Part shown: positions 26,480 to 38,567 of the stretch, one piece after another
How the letters are laid out: each line of letters opens with the position of its first letter
Position numbering within the stretch: position 1 is the stretch's first letter
Source of the DNA: Flaccisagitta enflata
Taxonomy: Eukaryota > Chaetognatha > Sagittoidea > Aphragmophora
NCBI GenBank assembly: GCA_965153355.1
Contig: OZ231127.1
Location: 72,292,001 to 72,356,000, forward strand
DNA length: 64,000 nucleotides
Direction of reading: 5' to 3'
Program-made: the position numbers and the translations under genes
Notes under the pieces: generated by a model
Told to the model about the DNA's origin: nothing
Seen by the model: the letters and a program-made list of their open reading frames with translations, nothing else
Database searches by the model: none

Positions 26480-27447
26480 GTCTTGAGTTCAGATTGTCAG
26501 AGCAGGATGAAACCGAGACTGTTCTAGATAGCTCTTTATCTCAAAGAGTGGCGCTTGTGCCAACTGCCCCAGTGCCCAGTAACTTCCAACTCTTTGACAA
26601 TCAGTCTTAGGTTACGATGGCAATAATATATTCAGTACGATTCAGTCTTTCTATGAATTTTTGTCTTGATGGTGAAGGGTGGACAATTTTTTTTTAACAG
26701 AAATTCTTTTCTTAAGTTGTTACACATGAAGACCGAAGCTGGAGAATTGATTCACTTGAACTTTGATTCAAAACATATGAGGCGATGAGAGAGTGAGACA
26801 GAGATAGCGATTTTTTAGATGACGAAATAAAATGATGATGGTCTTTTTTTACATGATTTTGACCCTTCCCAACGACTGATTGAGATAAAAATTTACAGTC
26901 GAGGGGAGATTGACAAGATGGAATTTTGAGTATATATTCAGCTTCATATACTACTTGTAAGGCAGTTTTTTAACGTATTTTGTTGGAAAGTCGCGAAGGT
27001 CGAAGAGATGTCGTGTTTCTTCGCCACGTCGCCTTTTTGCTTCATCTCGAAAACAAGACTTCTGGGTAAAGCGGAATCGTTACGGTAGGAGTATCGAGAA
27101 ACGTGTACTTTTTCCTTGCTTGGCTTAAGTGGGCCGACATGTAAAAGATGTGTATAAAAAGTGTGAAATTAGTGACATGCTGGGAGTGTTGAAGGAAGTT
27201 AGGGGAGAAAGAAAGTCTGAAGACACGCGGGCAGAAGCAAGGAGGTACAATGGACTGTGTGTGACAATATAGGCTTGAGGATAAGGAACTTAAAGAAACA
27301 CGGAGCTGTCGGCAACCTAGAAGCATGAAGGCACACGGGAAACAAGAGGCACAGGAACTTAGGGAGTAAAGAGGTACATGGGATGAAGGCAAATAGCCAA
27401 AGAAATTTGGGACACACGAGTAAGAAGTTATGAGACACAAGGAAAGG
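26480..27447. other. No gene seen
   Basis: Unique DNA with no recognised gene. Minus-strand frames at 27042-27516 overlap each other and show no domain. Confidence 0.45.
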
Positions 27448-28206
27448 TACAGTATGTTTTTTCTGAACTGATACGAAAGAAAATCTCATTACTCTGCAAT
27501 GGAACAAGATATTCAAAATCCGAAAAAAGCGCTAAATAGAGCTTGGTCTGCAGATTTTTGGTCATGAATTGAATAATGCATAACTTTCAGAAAATAGGCA
27601 CCCATTCTATGTAAATCAAAACTTCCATTTCTCAGATGGCATGAATTCCCAAAAAGCATCTCTTAAGTATATCATTTCGACTCATGCTGGCTCTCTATAG
27701 ATCAAGCCAAAACTCTAGAAATGGTCTTACATAAAGGAAAACTTATCATAGATGCATTTTCTGCCTCTTTATTGTGAAGAAATTACCAATTTTAAGTTCA
27801 GGATCACAAATTAGGCATTTACTTTGTAAAAACATGCAAAAAACCACATTTTTTGAAGTGAAATGTTGATGATAATTGAACAACACATATTTCCCACTCA
27901 AATTGGAGAAGTAAGTCAGCTTAAATTATATACTACGGCATCTGAATCAAAATCAGGATCATAAGCACCAAGCAGTAGTGATTTGATGAGAATTTTGCTT
28001 ATAAATTTGGTATTTTTCCTAAAAAACACTGACTTAACTTGTTATGATATGGTGGGAACACTATTCTATGACAAGCTACATAGAAAGAAATATGAAAAAT
28101 CTGCAGACCAAGCTCTATTTAGCGCTTTTTTCTGATTTTGAATATCTTGTTCCATTGCAGAGTAATGAGATTTTCTTTCGTATCAGTTCAGAAAAAACAT
28201 ACTGTA
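27448..28206. mobile_element. 759-bp TIR element with 112-bp near-perfect inverted repeats
   Basis: The left arm (27448-27559) starts TACAGTATGTTTTTTCTGAA. The right arm (28095-28206) is its reverse complement with one difference (CCGAAAA versus CAGAAAA). TA lies at both ends. The interior of about 535 bp has no coding capacity. The near identity of the arms suggests recent activity or gene conversion. Confidence 0.93.
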
Positions 28207-28408
28207 GTATTGAGAAATATGGATAGACACTGTCTTCTTGATTGTAAGGCATCTCAAGAGCAGTAAGTGTGGAAAAACAGGACAAGGACCGTGAAAGGTA
28301 TAAGAGTAGAGGTATTTGAATAAGAAGCGTGGAGATGGAAGCGTGGCATTTCTAATGAAATGGAAGAGATTAAATTTGATTGCGCGCCCGGGATTGGTCC
28401 TAGCTTTT

Positions 28409-28439
<31 letters not shown>

Positions 28440-28591
28440 TCCCTTTATCTTACTGCATTTCTTCTGTTCTATCACTGTCTCTCCTCCCTGGTGCACTTTC
28501 AAACAAGGCCTGGAAATTCAGGGTTTTGATTAACAATTGCAAGGAATGGGTAAGAGAAAAGAAGAAAGCGAAGATGGGGGAAGGGAGGAAG

Positions 28592-28592
<1 letters not shown>
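28207..28592. other. Short unique segment
   Basis: Contains a (CT)n tract of about 27 bp at 28410-28437. No gene is recognised. Confidence 0.45.

Positions 28593-28677
<85 letters not shown>
28593..28677. repeat. (GA)n microsatellite
   Basis: About 85 bp of GA, then a short ACAGAGAG-rich stretch to 28742. Confidence 0.96.
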
Positions 28678-28682
<5 letters not shown>

Positions 28683-29123
28683 CAAATAGACGTGAGACAA
28701 ACAGACACAGACACAGACAGAGAGACAGAGAGACAGAGAGGAGAGGGCGAAAGTGCTCTATCGTTATCATCCTAACCCTACAGTTTTCATTTCGGCGATG
28801 CCAGTGTTGCAACCATAATGTCCAAACAGGTTTTTTCCTTTCGCTTTATCGACTATTCATTTTTCCCCATGATGCTTCGTTCTTACCTTTTTTAATTCCT
28901 TTTATTTGTCTTATTTTCCACTTGTTTGAACAATTTTCCCTTCTTTTTTTTCCTTTTCTCCCCCGGTTCCGTTGATTGATGAAAACGAAGTTAGTGGCAG
29001 GCTAAAATGCTCAAAAGCCTGGAAACTTGCAGCAGGGTTTGATGTTTGGTTGTGGATAACAAAATTCACTTAACTACCGCAGGAGAAAAAAAAAAGAAAA
29101 AAAATCTTCCACGCCCTTCCCTT

Positions 29124-29128
<5 letters not shown>

Positions 29129-29172
<44 letters not shown>
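29129..29172. repeat. (CT)n microsatellite
   Basis: About 44 bp of CT, then CCTATTCTCTTTCACGTCAG, an acceptor-like sequence. No open exon with a donor was confirmed behind it. Confidence 0.95.
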
Positions 29173-29175
<3 letters not shown>

Positions 29176-29455
29176 TATTCTCTTTCACGTCAGCTGGAGG
29201 CAGGGAGGCCTTTGCTTCAGAAGAGTTTTTTATGTGACTTCTGAGCGTTTAAAGCTCGCCTCCCCCTCGCGCTTACTGGCTAACCTGTTTTCTGTTTTTG
29301 TTTCCTTATGTCTGTCTGTCTTTTCTTTTACCTGTTTGTGTTCTGCTCTGGCACTTAGAGCCACTTCTATTGTCATTTTATCGCTCGTCTTTGTCTTTGG
29401 CTCTTTGTGTTAATGTCGGCCTTAATGTTTATATGTCTTTTTATTCGTTTGTCAC

Positions 29456-29457
<2 letters not shown>

Positions 29458-29510
<53 letters not shown>

Positions 29511-29549
29511 CTGTCTGTCTGCCTGGTCTGTCTGTCCCGCCTCTCTCTC

Positions 29550-29612
<63 letters not shown>
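29458..29612. repeat. (CTGT)n then (CT)n microsatellite
   Basis: A CTGT tract at about 29458-29535 runs into CT to 29611. Poly-Cys/Val and Ser/Leu frames are artefacts. Confidence 0.95.
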
Positions 29613-29615
<3 letters not shown>

Positions 29616-30064
29616 CCTTTGTCAAGTCATGTTGCCTTTTTTTTTCCTTTTTTCCTTGTTTTTGTGTACTCGTTGCGAAAACTTTCGAAGATGCGATGTG
29701 GCAGCGGAGGGATTTAAAATGAAGCACTCAGGCGCACCTTTGGGTTTAAAAGTGGATGGTGAGAGGGTTTTGTTACGAACAACACTCCCCCTTCCCCCCC
29801 TTCCCCCCCTCCCCCCCGAGTCGGGGACCCCGACCTGTCACATACTGTGAAAACAGATGGCGGGAGGGTTTTGTTACATACAGCTTTTTTTGCCCTCCAC
29901 GTCTCAGACTGTAACTTACCAACCGATTTTGCAAGCTTTACAAACGTTTATATAGTATGAGCTTTTATATAGTACGAGTGTTTTTATCGAGTATCAACGA
30001 CGTGGTGTTGGAATTTCCCATTACTTTTACCACAGTTTCGTTTTACCTTTTAATCTTTTTTGCG

Positions 30065-30135
30065 TCTGTTGTTGTTGTTATTGTTGCTGCTGTTGTTGCT
30101 GTTGTTGTTGTTGTTGTTGTTGTTGCTGCTGTTGC

Positions 30136-30184
<49 letters not shown>

Positions 30185-30362
30185 GCTATATATAGCATAT
30201 GTTGCTGTTGTTGTTGTTGTTATTGTTGTTGTTGCTGTTATTGTTATTGTTGTCGTGTTGCGGTTGTCGTTGCTGTTGTTGTTGCTGTTGCTGTTGTTGC
30301 TGTTGTTGTTGTTGTTGCTGCTGTTGCTGTTGTTGTCGCTGTCGTTGTCGTTGTCGTTGTTG
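30065..30362. repeat. Interrupted (GTT)n microsatellite
   Basis: About 300 bp of GTT with GCT/ATT/GTC interruptions and one TATATATAGCATATG break. It is the reverse complement motif of the AAC tracts at 8451 and 11777. Confidence 0.96.
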
Positions 30363-30646
30363 TCAAAGTGATTGTCAAAGAAATTCTTCTCCTTTTTATA
30401 CGGGAGGGGTTTCAGTATCATGGGAAAGGAGAGACTGGTAGACAGTTTACTGTTTAATATGCTGGTGTAATTCACTAAGTGAAAAACAAGAAATTGTTAG
30501 AAAATGAAAAAGAAAATAAATTTGCATAAATAATGGGTAATTTATGACCGGATGCGCTGATCGGCTGGCGGCAATGACGCTGATGGATGTGCTTAATTTT
30601 GTATGTATTCACCCATTAATTGTGTAGCGCAATGTTTACCGTTATC

Positions 30647-30649
<3 letters not shown>

Positions 30650-30704
<55 letters not shown>
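30650..30704 (+). repeat. (CT)n tract serving as polypyrimidine tract of the FN3 exon acceptor
   Basis: 55 bp of CT ends 24 nt before the exon at 30729. The intervening TACCTTCCATTTCCCATATA is also pyrimidine-rich and leads to ACAG. Confidence 0.85.
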
Positions 30705-30707
<3 letters not shown>

Positions 30708-30728
30708 CTTCCATTTCCCATATAACAG

Positions 30729-30923
30729 TTCCGTCAGAGCCACGCAGCCTCCGCCTCATCCTCCAACAAGAGGATCCTCCAGTCATTTTGTGCCAATGGG
30801 AAAAACCCGTGGAGACTCATGGACCAATCATCGAATACAGACTCAAATACGGACAAGTCGGAGACAGGCTGGAGGAACGGACACTCCTCCCAGGACAATA
30901 TTCATTCGTCGCCAACAATCTAG
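30729..30923 (+). CDS. FN3 domain, first exon (LAR-type receptor tyrosine phosphatase-like)
   Basis: The acceptor is CCATATAACAG at 30728 and the donor is CTAG|GTAAGA at 30924. The exon starts in phase 1 and ends in phase 1. It encodes the N-terminal two-thirds of a fibronectin III domain: VPSEPRSLRL, then CQWEKPVETHGPIIEYRLKY with the conserved Trp and Tyr, then an E-rich strand. The 'VETHGPIIEYRLKYG' pattern closely resembles the FN3 repeat of LAR/PTPRD-type receptor phosphatases, cell-surface proteins acting in axon and synapse signalling. The domain is completed by 38775-38876. That it is an FN3 domain is firm. The LAR assignment is from recalled family pattern, with other FN3 receptors possible. 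Confidence 0.82.
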   Translation, partial: FRQSHAASASSSNKRILQSFCANGKNPWRLMDQSSNTDSNTDKSETGWRNGHSSQDNIHSSPTI

Positions 30924-31489
30924 GTAAGAAGGAAAGATCGTGCGACAGCAAAAAAAAAAAAAAAGAAAGAAAAAAAATGATTTACGTATCGGCGTAATTC
31001 ATTCAATATCCTGTCATTTTCATCGGATCAATTTATGCATAATTATTGGGCAAACGGAAACAATGTTTCAGTTGATAGAAGGAAAGAAAATTTCTAAATT
31101 TGGTTGATAGTTATTTTTTTATTGTGACCTGCTTTGGATTGCCTCACATTATCGTTTGAAGTCCACGGTTTCTGTCGGGAATATATATATTTAAATAAAC
31201 CGTGAGTTGGCGGAAGAGGAAGAACCAGTGATGTGGTGGAGACACTCCTAGCATTTTTGAGGGTTCCCGTGTCAAAATTAGAATCCATTACGGTATTTGG
31301 CAGTAACAGGGTAACCTGAATCAAAGACCAGCAAGCGTTATTCAACTTGGTGATTCGGCCGACTTGAGTTATGCCCGGTATGATCAGCGCGAGGAGGCAA
31401 TTTTCTTAAATCTAGACTTTGTTTCTTCTCCTTCTTCACATATTTCAAGCCCTAATTTATTCCTCTCATCCCCCTCCCTTCTTTACTTC

Positions 31490-31605
31490 CTTCTTTCGCT
31501 TTCCTTCCGTCTTTCTTTTTTTTTTCTTTCTTATTTTCTTTCCTTCCTCCCTTCTTTCCTTTCTTCCCTCCTTTCTTCCTTCCCTCTTTCATTTCTTCTT
31601 CCTCT
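31490..31605. repeat. CCTT/CTTT-rich simple repeat
   Basis: Irregular TTCC/TTTC tetranucleotide repeat directly 5' of a hairpin-family element. Confidence 0.85.
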
Positions 31606-31606
31606 C

Positions 31607-31774
31607 TTTTTAGTCGCGGACACGCGACTCTACACCTTGCCGTGTCGGTCGGTAGGTCCGTCCGTCGGTATGTCTGTCTGTCCGTCCGTCAGATTTTTGA
31701 ATTCCGAGCGGTTTTTCGCATTACTGCTCCTGCCCAACCGTCCGCGACTGGATTGCCGTGTATCCGGCCTTGTT
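31607..31774 (-). mobile_element. AGTCGCG hairpin-family element (H5), short form
   Basis: Hairpin AGTCGCGGACACGCGACT (31612-31629), CTACACCTTGCCGTGTCGGT, a short GGTCCGTCCGTC core, AATTCCGAGCGGTTTTTCGC, CTGCCCAACCGTCCGCGACT and CCGTGTATCCGGCCTTGTTA. It is almost identical in layout to 46203-46362. Confidence 0.88.
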
Positions 31775-31819
31775 ATTCCTTTATTCCTTATGTCTCCATT
31801 CAAGATTTGGGTTACCTAC

Positions 31820-32085
31820 TTCCTTTCTTTCTTCCTTCCTTCCTTCCTTCCCTCCTTCCTTCCTTCCTTGCTTCCTTCCTTCCTTCCTTCTTGCCTTCAA
31901 TAATTCCCGCCTTGATTCCTTCCTTCTTATCGCACCCATCTTAAGCTGCATTTCTTCTCATTTTAAGCTTCATTTCTAGATTTGGGTTACCTACTACCTT
32001 CCTTCCTTTTTTCCTTCCGTCCTTCCGTCCTTCCTTCCTTCCTTCCTTCCTTCCTTCCTTCCTTCCCTTCCTTCCTTCATTAATT
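31820..32085. repeat. (CCTT)n microsatellite, two blocks
   Basis: Blocks at about 31827-31905 and 31998-32085 are separated by a repeated AGATTTGGGTTACCTACT unit, so the whole segment of about 180 bp seems duplicated in tandem. Confidence 0.88.
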
Positions 32086-32339
32086 CCCGTGTTGCTTCCT
32101 TCTTTTCGCACCCATTTCAAGCTTCATTTGATTACATTCTTCCGGCATTTCCGGTCACTTCCGGTCGCTTCCGGCGATAGCGAAGGAAACGGCGAAGGAA
32201 AAGGCGTTAAGCTACAGAATTAGAAACTCGGATCAACCGGGGGGAAAAATTCGCTGCAGAGGCGGCTTATGGAACCAACGGTTCCTCCTGATTAAATCAA
32301 AGAGAAATTTGATAGTTGATACCCATGAAATTACAAAAC

Positions 32340-32623
32340 ATTTTCATGTGCGCCCTCGCACATCCGCAAGAGGCTGTGTCTGTCTCTCGGTCTGTCGGTC
32401 TATCTGTCTGTCTGTCTGTTTGTCGGTCGATCATGCAAACGTTAGATATCACAAAATCTTAGGCTTTTTCACAAAAGGGCAGCACCGATCTAATTGTTTC
32501 TTCTTTAGCGATCCGTACATTCATTGATAAACAATGATCATTCGTTCACTCATAAAAAAAATGTTCATTCAAACATGCCTTTTCAGCGAGACGCATACGT
32601 TTGTCATTACCTGGCCTTGTTTT
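32340..32623 (-). mobile_element. Divergent hairpin-family element (H6)
   Basis: The hairpin TGTGCGCCCTCGCACA (32347-32362) is followed by CCGCAAGAGGCTGTGTCTGT, a GGTCTGTCGGTC core, AAAGGGCAGCACC, and TACCTGGCCTTGTTTT at the end. It combines a new hairpin with the common GGCCTTGTTTT terminus. Confidence 0.6.
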
Positions 32624-33099
32624 AAGTCTTAGGGAGTTTAAAGTTTTTGAAAAAAAAAAACAAAGTGACTTAAGAATGGGGACGAATGCTGAATCGTTGA
32701 TATTCTTCGTACAAAAAAAAATTACCGTTTGATTTCACGAACCTGCGTTAAGATCTTCATCGTTATGGAATGTCGTTATGGAATGTCTTCATTCGTCGCT
32801 GAGGGCGATGTTCTGAAGGAAAAAAAGAAAAAAAAAGAGGAATAGAAAAGTAAAAGAAATCCTCCTTTCAGATCCAGAGCTTGAAGTTTCGGCGGTGAAT
32901 TCGTAATGAAACTGGTCATTGACTCATTGGTTTCATTGGTTTTCATTGGCTGCGCTTGAGGAGACGCAGATTCCTGGTGGCCACAGGAAAATCCAACCAC
33001 CTAAATAGAAGGAAAAAAATATCATTGATGATGGAAATGAAAGGAGAAAGACAAAAAAGACGAAAAGGTGACAAGAAACAGGAAACAGGCGGAAACGAT
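32624..33099. other. Intronic unique DNA
   Basis: A-rich runs and no repeat family recognised. Confidence 0.4.
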
Positions 33100-33400
33100 T
33101 CAGAGACGAGAAAGGCGATCGGGTGGGAGGTGGGAGGCTCGTTGAGGGAAGTGGGAGAAGGGGAGTGGATGATGGGAAGTGAAAGAAGGGAAGTGGAAGA
33201 AGGGAAGCGGGAGAAGAGAAGCGGGAGAAGGGCAGCGGGAGAAGGGGAGTGGATGATGGGAAGCGGGAGAAAGGAAGCGGGAGATGGAAGAGGGAGAAGG
33301 GAAGCGGGAGAAGGGAAGCACGAGAAGGGAAGCGGGGGAAGAGAAAGGGATGATGGGAAGGGGGAGAAAACAAGTGGATGATAGGAAGCGGGGGGAAAAG
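33100..33400. repeat. Purine minisatellite (GGGAAGCGGGAGAA)n
   Basis: Units of about 13-15 bp, GGGAAGCGGGAGAA and GATGATGGGAAG, with higher-order repetition. Reading frames through it are low complexity. Confidence 0.9.
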
Positions 33401-33949
33401 AAGCTGAAGATAAGAGGCTAGACGAAGAAAGCTGATGATGGGAAGTTGAATATCAAATGATAAAGATGGAAGATGAGGAAGTGATTACAACTGGAATATT
33501 GTAAGAGGGTAAATGATAACGGGAAGCTGTAGGGCTGCAGGTGTGCGAGAAAGATGGAGGGAAAATTGGAAAAGGTGGCCATGAGTCGCATGAAATCGAC
33601 CTACTGTAAGAGCGTCTTGAAATTCAGGTGGATAGGTAAAAGTGAAGATCTTGAATAAGGTGAAAGTGGCTTTAGTAGGTGGACAGTAGGTGGGGGGTTG
33701 CGACTTTACGAGGTCATGGGTGTCAGAAACCTATCTTATTCTACAACCTGTCCCCATTCATTATCACGATAAGATTTGCCACATTTCATGACTTTCATAC
33801 AGGTAACTGATAGGGCCGCCACCCCCCTCTAATCATCATAGGGATCAATAGGAGCCAATTTTTTTTAAATGGGCGTAGTTCCTGGAATGACTTCGCAACC
33901 CTCACCCTGGTAGACATGTGGGAGATGACATGGTGGGACGTGAAGGAAG

Positions 33950-34145
33950 AGAAGGGATGTTTCTAGTTAAAGACAATCGCGTTTCTGACGGACTACTCGG
34001 TCGCTCGCTACGTTCATTCACTAGCACGGCCCACTCCGCTCATTCGCTCCACAGCTCTCCGCTTTGCTACGCTCGCTTCGCTCGCTCGCTCCGTTCATGG
34101 GCTCGCTCACTCACTTCCCTCACTCCCTCGTGGGACTGAAATTCA
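33950..34145. mobile_element. Dispersed repeat with CTCGCT-rich core, copy 1
   Basis: Contains GACAATCGCGTTTCTGACGG, ACTACTCGGTCGCTCGCTAC and repeated CTCGCT/TTCGCTC words. A related copy is at 53995-54190. Its class is unknown. Confidence 0.65.
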
Positions 34146-34324
34146 TAAATATGTGTTCACGCTGTATACGTGTTCAATGAGAACAAACGCGGTATTTGTT
34201 TTCACTATAAACACGCCCAGACAGCGAGAGTGGACAAGCGACAGGACACGAACCGGAAGCCAGTCTATTTAGAGAAATGAGAGGATATTAGGAAACCTGT
34301 GAAGATGACGATAAAAAGTCGGAA

Positions 34325-34420
34325 GAGATGAGAGAGAGAGACAGAGAGAGAGAATGATAGACAGAGAGAGACAGATGGACAGAGAGAGACAGAGAGAGAC
34401 AGACAGACAGACAGAGAGAC

Positions 34421-34457
<37 letters not shown>

Positions 34458-34545
34458 GAGACAGAGAAATACAGAACAAAAAGACAGAGATAAAGCCACA
34501 CATTAATACAGACACAGAAAAAAAAACAGACAGTTAGACAGAATC

Positions 34546-34620
<75 letters not shown>

Positions 34621-34622
34621 CA
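34325..34622. repeat. (GA)n/(ACAG)n compound microsatellite
   Basis: Irregular AGAG/ACAGACAG to 34490, then an ACAG-rich tract at about 34545-34621. Confidence 0.93.
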
Positions 34623-35480
34623 CGGACACTGCTTCACATCTATATGGTCAGAGCTGCCTCTTCCCCTTCCCCCTTATATTAGAATATCCAATTAACGAAT
34701 GCGCATCTCCATTGAGGTTATCAAGTAAGTGAAGCTAAAGGATATGTAAAAAACAATGTATCCTTGATGAAAAACGTGACCAATACTGAATATGAGACGA
34801 TTCCCAGGAAAGGAAAGACGGAAAGGAAAAGATCTTGATTTTCATCAGGGTCGTCGAATCAGCAGGGGGTTGTTCTTAAGACCTCAAAAGCCATCTTTGG
34901 CTGTCAACATCTGGGGGAATAAGCCGGCCCAGGGGGGAAGGACGGAGTTGAGGGGGGGGGGGGTGAGCAATAGCCAAGAACGCAAGGGTCTTTTTCTTTG
35001 AATAGCAGATTGTTCTCACTCACCATTTCAAATCAGATCACGTTTACATTGAAGCAGATCTTCGCTATCGCTAAGGTCCTAAATTGTAATCATTTGTTAT
35101 TCCCTCGCGCTTAATCACATCATTTTCAACTGTACTTGGTGATTGAGTGTAGAATGTAACGTTAGATAACCCACGATGATGGAGAAGGGCGTCAGGAAAA
35201 CGACCAGATTGGAAAAGGCTCCAGTTGGAACACCAGTTTTCAATGTATACATACACCATAAAAAGCATCATGATCAAACCCTCATTTTTTCACAATTTGC
35301 GATGTAGACACACCCCAAAAGAAAGAAATAGTCATATGTGATTCCAATTACTCCATGAATTCGCAGCGTGTACAAACCCCAAAAGAAAGAAAAAGTTAGC
35401 AGCAAGATCAAATCTGATTCCATTTGTCTTCTTTTTCCGGCAATTTCCCGATCAACGGGGGTTCTTTATCTTTTGCAGAA
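34623..35480. other. Intronic unique DNA
   Basis: Contains a G run at 34952-34964 and a short repeat ACAC(A)CCCCAAAAGAAAGAAA at 35310 and 35372. No gene was seen. Confidence 0.4.
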
Positions 35481-35496
35481 AAGCCACGAATCAAGG

Positions 35497-35583
35497 TGGG
35501 CCAATGTCAGACGATGGATATGGGGGTTAAAGTGGGCCAATGTCAGACGATGGATATGGGGGTTAAATTGGGCCAATCTCATA
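35497..35583. repeat. 36-bp tandem duplication
   Basis: GTGGGCCAATGTCAGACGAT followed by GGATATGGGGGTTAAA occurs twice head to tail, with a third partial unit starting TTGGGCCAATCTCA. Confidence 0.85.
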
Positions 35584-35704
35584 GGACAAGTTAGGAGGGA
35601 TGAGGGTGGGTACACGTTAGCTGTTAGAGGAGGTTCCAAGCCTTATGGCAGAAAATCCTCCTATAAAGTTGGTCAAGTGCGAATTTGGGGGTGAAAGTGG
35701 ACCA

Positions 35705-36146
35705 ATACACTTTTTTTTATAAGAGACAGCTTTTTTTAACTCAGCCTGGGTGTTCTTAAATTTTTGTCTGTTTTCAGCCTGAAATTCTCTTAAAGTGTCC
35801 TTAATTTGTTCGATGTTCATAAATGTCTAAATTGTATAAAAATACCTTATTTAGCGCAGCTGTATCTTAAACTTGATAATTGTTATATTTTTTTTTAATA
35901 TAATGCCTGATTTCATAGCCAAACTAAGAAAAGAAGTTATTTCTAAAGATAAACAACCTATATTTCTGAAAAATTTGAATTAAATTCATTTTTCAGATAA
36001 GAAACTTGAATAAAATTGTTTTCAAAAATGGCCGAAGCTGAATCTCAGCCTGGGCATTCTTTTATTTTGTTCTTAAAATTTCGGCAAATCTCAGGCTCAT
36101 GTCTCTTATAAACTGGTCTCTTATAAAAAAATTAAAAGTGTCTCAA
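35705..36146. mobile_element. TIR element of about 440 bp (CACTTTTT..ATAAGAGAC)
   Basis: The left end ACACTTTTTTTTATAAGAGAC is matched at the right by GTCTCTTATAAAAAAATT followed by AAAAGTGT. Subterminal CTCAGCCTGGG..TTCTT occurs near both ends in the same orientation. A minus-strand frame of 67 codons inside shows a coiled-coil-like stretch but no known domain. Confidence 0.65.
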
Positions 36147-37149
36147 AAGAGAGTTGACGAGGGATGAGGGTGCACACACATAATCAGGGAGCTCATTATC
36201 TTTCGAAGAAAAACCCAGAATTATGATAATCCAACGTCAGACGTCTAGAGTGGTCAAGTGTTAGCTGTTAGAGCGGTCAGCAAATGTGAGAGTGGAAACC
36301 ACATCTTTACTATGACTTATTATTGACTATGAGCTGTTGAATGAAGGGATAAAAGTTTTCTGTAAAAGATGTTCTATAGAAAGAAAAAGAATCAATAAGA
36401 GAGTTGCAGCTCACAGGTCCCCAACGGGCAAATTATCAAAAAATTGTTTCTCATCAATCATGACGGTATTTTATCAAAGTAGACAGCACGCAGCTGTGCA
36501 ACATTCAAACGTTTCACCGGGTTAGAAACTAATACAAGATACACCAATGAGAGAGAGAGAGAGTGATCCATGAAATGAAAATAGATGACTTGGATCGCAA
36601 AAGCGATAAAGGAGCAAATATTCCCCGCAGACAAACAAAACCGACAGAGGCGTTGACTCGGGTTGTTACAAGGCTGAATATAAAAGGCAATAGAGCGCTG
36701 ATGAAGGAGGAAATGGCGTGAGCTTAGTGTGGCTTAGAAGAATAAAAAAGTTTTTAACTAAAGTTTTGTTGGAAAACTGGGCTAGCCGTGTATCCGACCT
36801 TGTTTTTTCTCTCGTTATTTCTCTCACTATTCAATTTTTTTTCTTTTTTTTTCTTTGACTATTTTGAACTGTTTTCTTCGGGATCTTTCTTTGTAACCCT
36901 CTGTTTTTATGAAATTGAATAAAACAATTGGTGCCAACTTCTGCAGTCTGCGCGATGCTTCACTACGACGTGTCATTTGTTTTGTTTTTGTTTACTCTAA
37001 ATAAAAACTAGAGGGAGTCACGTACCTCGAAACAAAATCAAGTCGTAACAACAACCAAAAAAAAATGGGGATAAAAACCTCCCTTTCTTCCTCATTCTCC
37101 AGAGCTATCTTTTCTATTCTTCAACTTCTCTTCTTTTTCCCCGGCTTCC
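36147..37149. other. Intronic DNA with a hairpin-family fragment
   Basis: GCTAGCCGTGTATCCGACCT then TGTTTTTT at about 36781-36810 is the 5'-end fragment of an H-family element. The rest shows no recognisable feature. Confidence 0.5.
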
Positions 37150-37557
<408 letters not shown>

Positions 37558-37633
37558 ATCCTTTCTCTCTGTGTGTCTGTTAGTCGGTCTGACTGTCTGA
37601 CTGTCTGTGTGTCTGTCTACCTGTCTGTTTGTT

Positions 37634-37635
<2 letters not shown>

Positions 37636-37690
<55 letters not shown>
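37636..37690. repeat. (CT)n microsatellite
   Basis: About 55 bp of CT. The nearest downstream AG sites do not open a credible exon. Confidence 0.95.
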
Positions 37691-37693
<3 letters not shown>

Positions 37694-37885
37694 CCCTCCC
37701 ATCCACGCGCCTAGCGGCAGATCCATTGCATTTGTTTATCGGCGGTTCTAAATGGATTTTCTTCTCCTCTTCTGAGTTTCGACTTGTTTATTTCTTACTC
37801 TTTTGTTTATTTTGTTTATTTTGGTTTTGTTATATTTTCTTCAGCTCCTTTTTCCTTCCACTGTAAGTCGAAACCTCCAATTGAA

Positions 37886-38478
37886 TACTATCTTGGAAAA
37901 AAATATAAGTCCAAGACGTTTTGTCTATTCTAGCTTTGACCTACATGATTTGATATAAAAATTGGTAACAAAAGTAAAGCTAATGAACAGGGCTAGCAAA
38001 TGGCGTTAAGCTGAGATTCATAACTTTATTTGTTTAGATTCTACATCAAAATAAGTGAAAATGTTGGTTTCAGGAAATGGACAGCAAACTTTAATAGAAT
38101 ATAAACACATGATGTTTTGTTACAGTGTCACTTTGATATGCAAAATTTGAAAGAAAAATCGGTGACCATTTTGAAGCTATTGATCAGGGCTATGTATTGC
38201 CGCCAAGCAGAGGCTCGTAACTCTATTTGTTTGGATTCAACATCAAAAAGAGCGGGAATGTTGATTCTCAGAAATTGTAAAAAGGTTGTGTTGAGGCACT
38301 TTGCTTTAACTTGGCTTGATTCTCTTTCAAAGGCATGCCCTTACAGATCCAAGCGGTTTGTAAACTCTAAAAAGATTATTTCAAATACTGGGCTTACAAA
38401 AATAATCATAACTTGATCAAATTTAAAACAAAATCATTCCTTTATCTAGTTTGGACTTTTATTTTTTCCAAGATAGTA
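37886..38478. mobile_element. 593-bp TIR element (TACTATCTTGGA type)
   Basis: The left end TACTATCTTGGAAAAAAATA is matched by the right end ATTTTTTCCAAGATAGTA, with TA on both sides. It has the same total length and the same TACTATCTT terminus as the element at 10965-11557. It shares AAAATTGGTAAC..AAAGCT interior words, so the two are sister families. Confidence 0.88.
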
Positions 38479-38567
38479 AATCTTGATAAATAAGGATGAT
38501 AAAAGTCAGATTGGCTTTTTTTTGATGATAAAAATGAGATGAGCTTTTTTTGAGCAATGGTATTCAT

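Noticed and set aside
30065-30362. Possible CRISPR-like or structured repeat array
   Set aside because: It is a trinucleotide microsatellite with no spacers. The genome is eukaryotic.
35617-35820. 67-codon coiled-coil-like minus-strand frame
   Set aside because: It overlaps the inverted terminus of a TIR element and only about 30 residues look helical, so it is likely chance.
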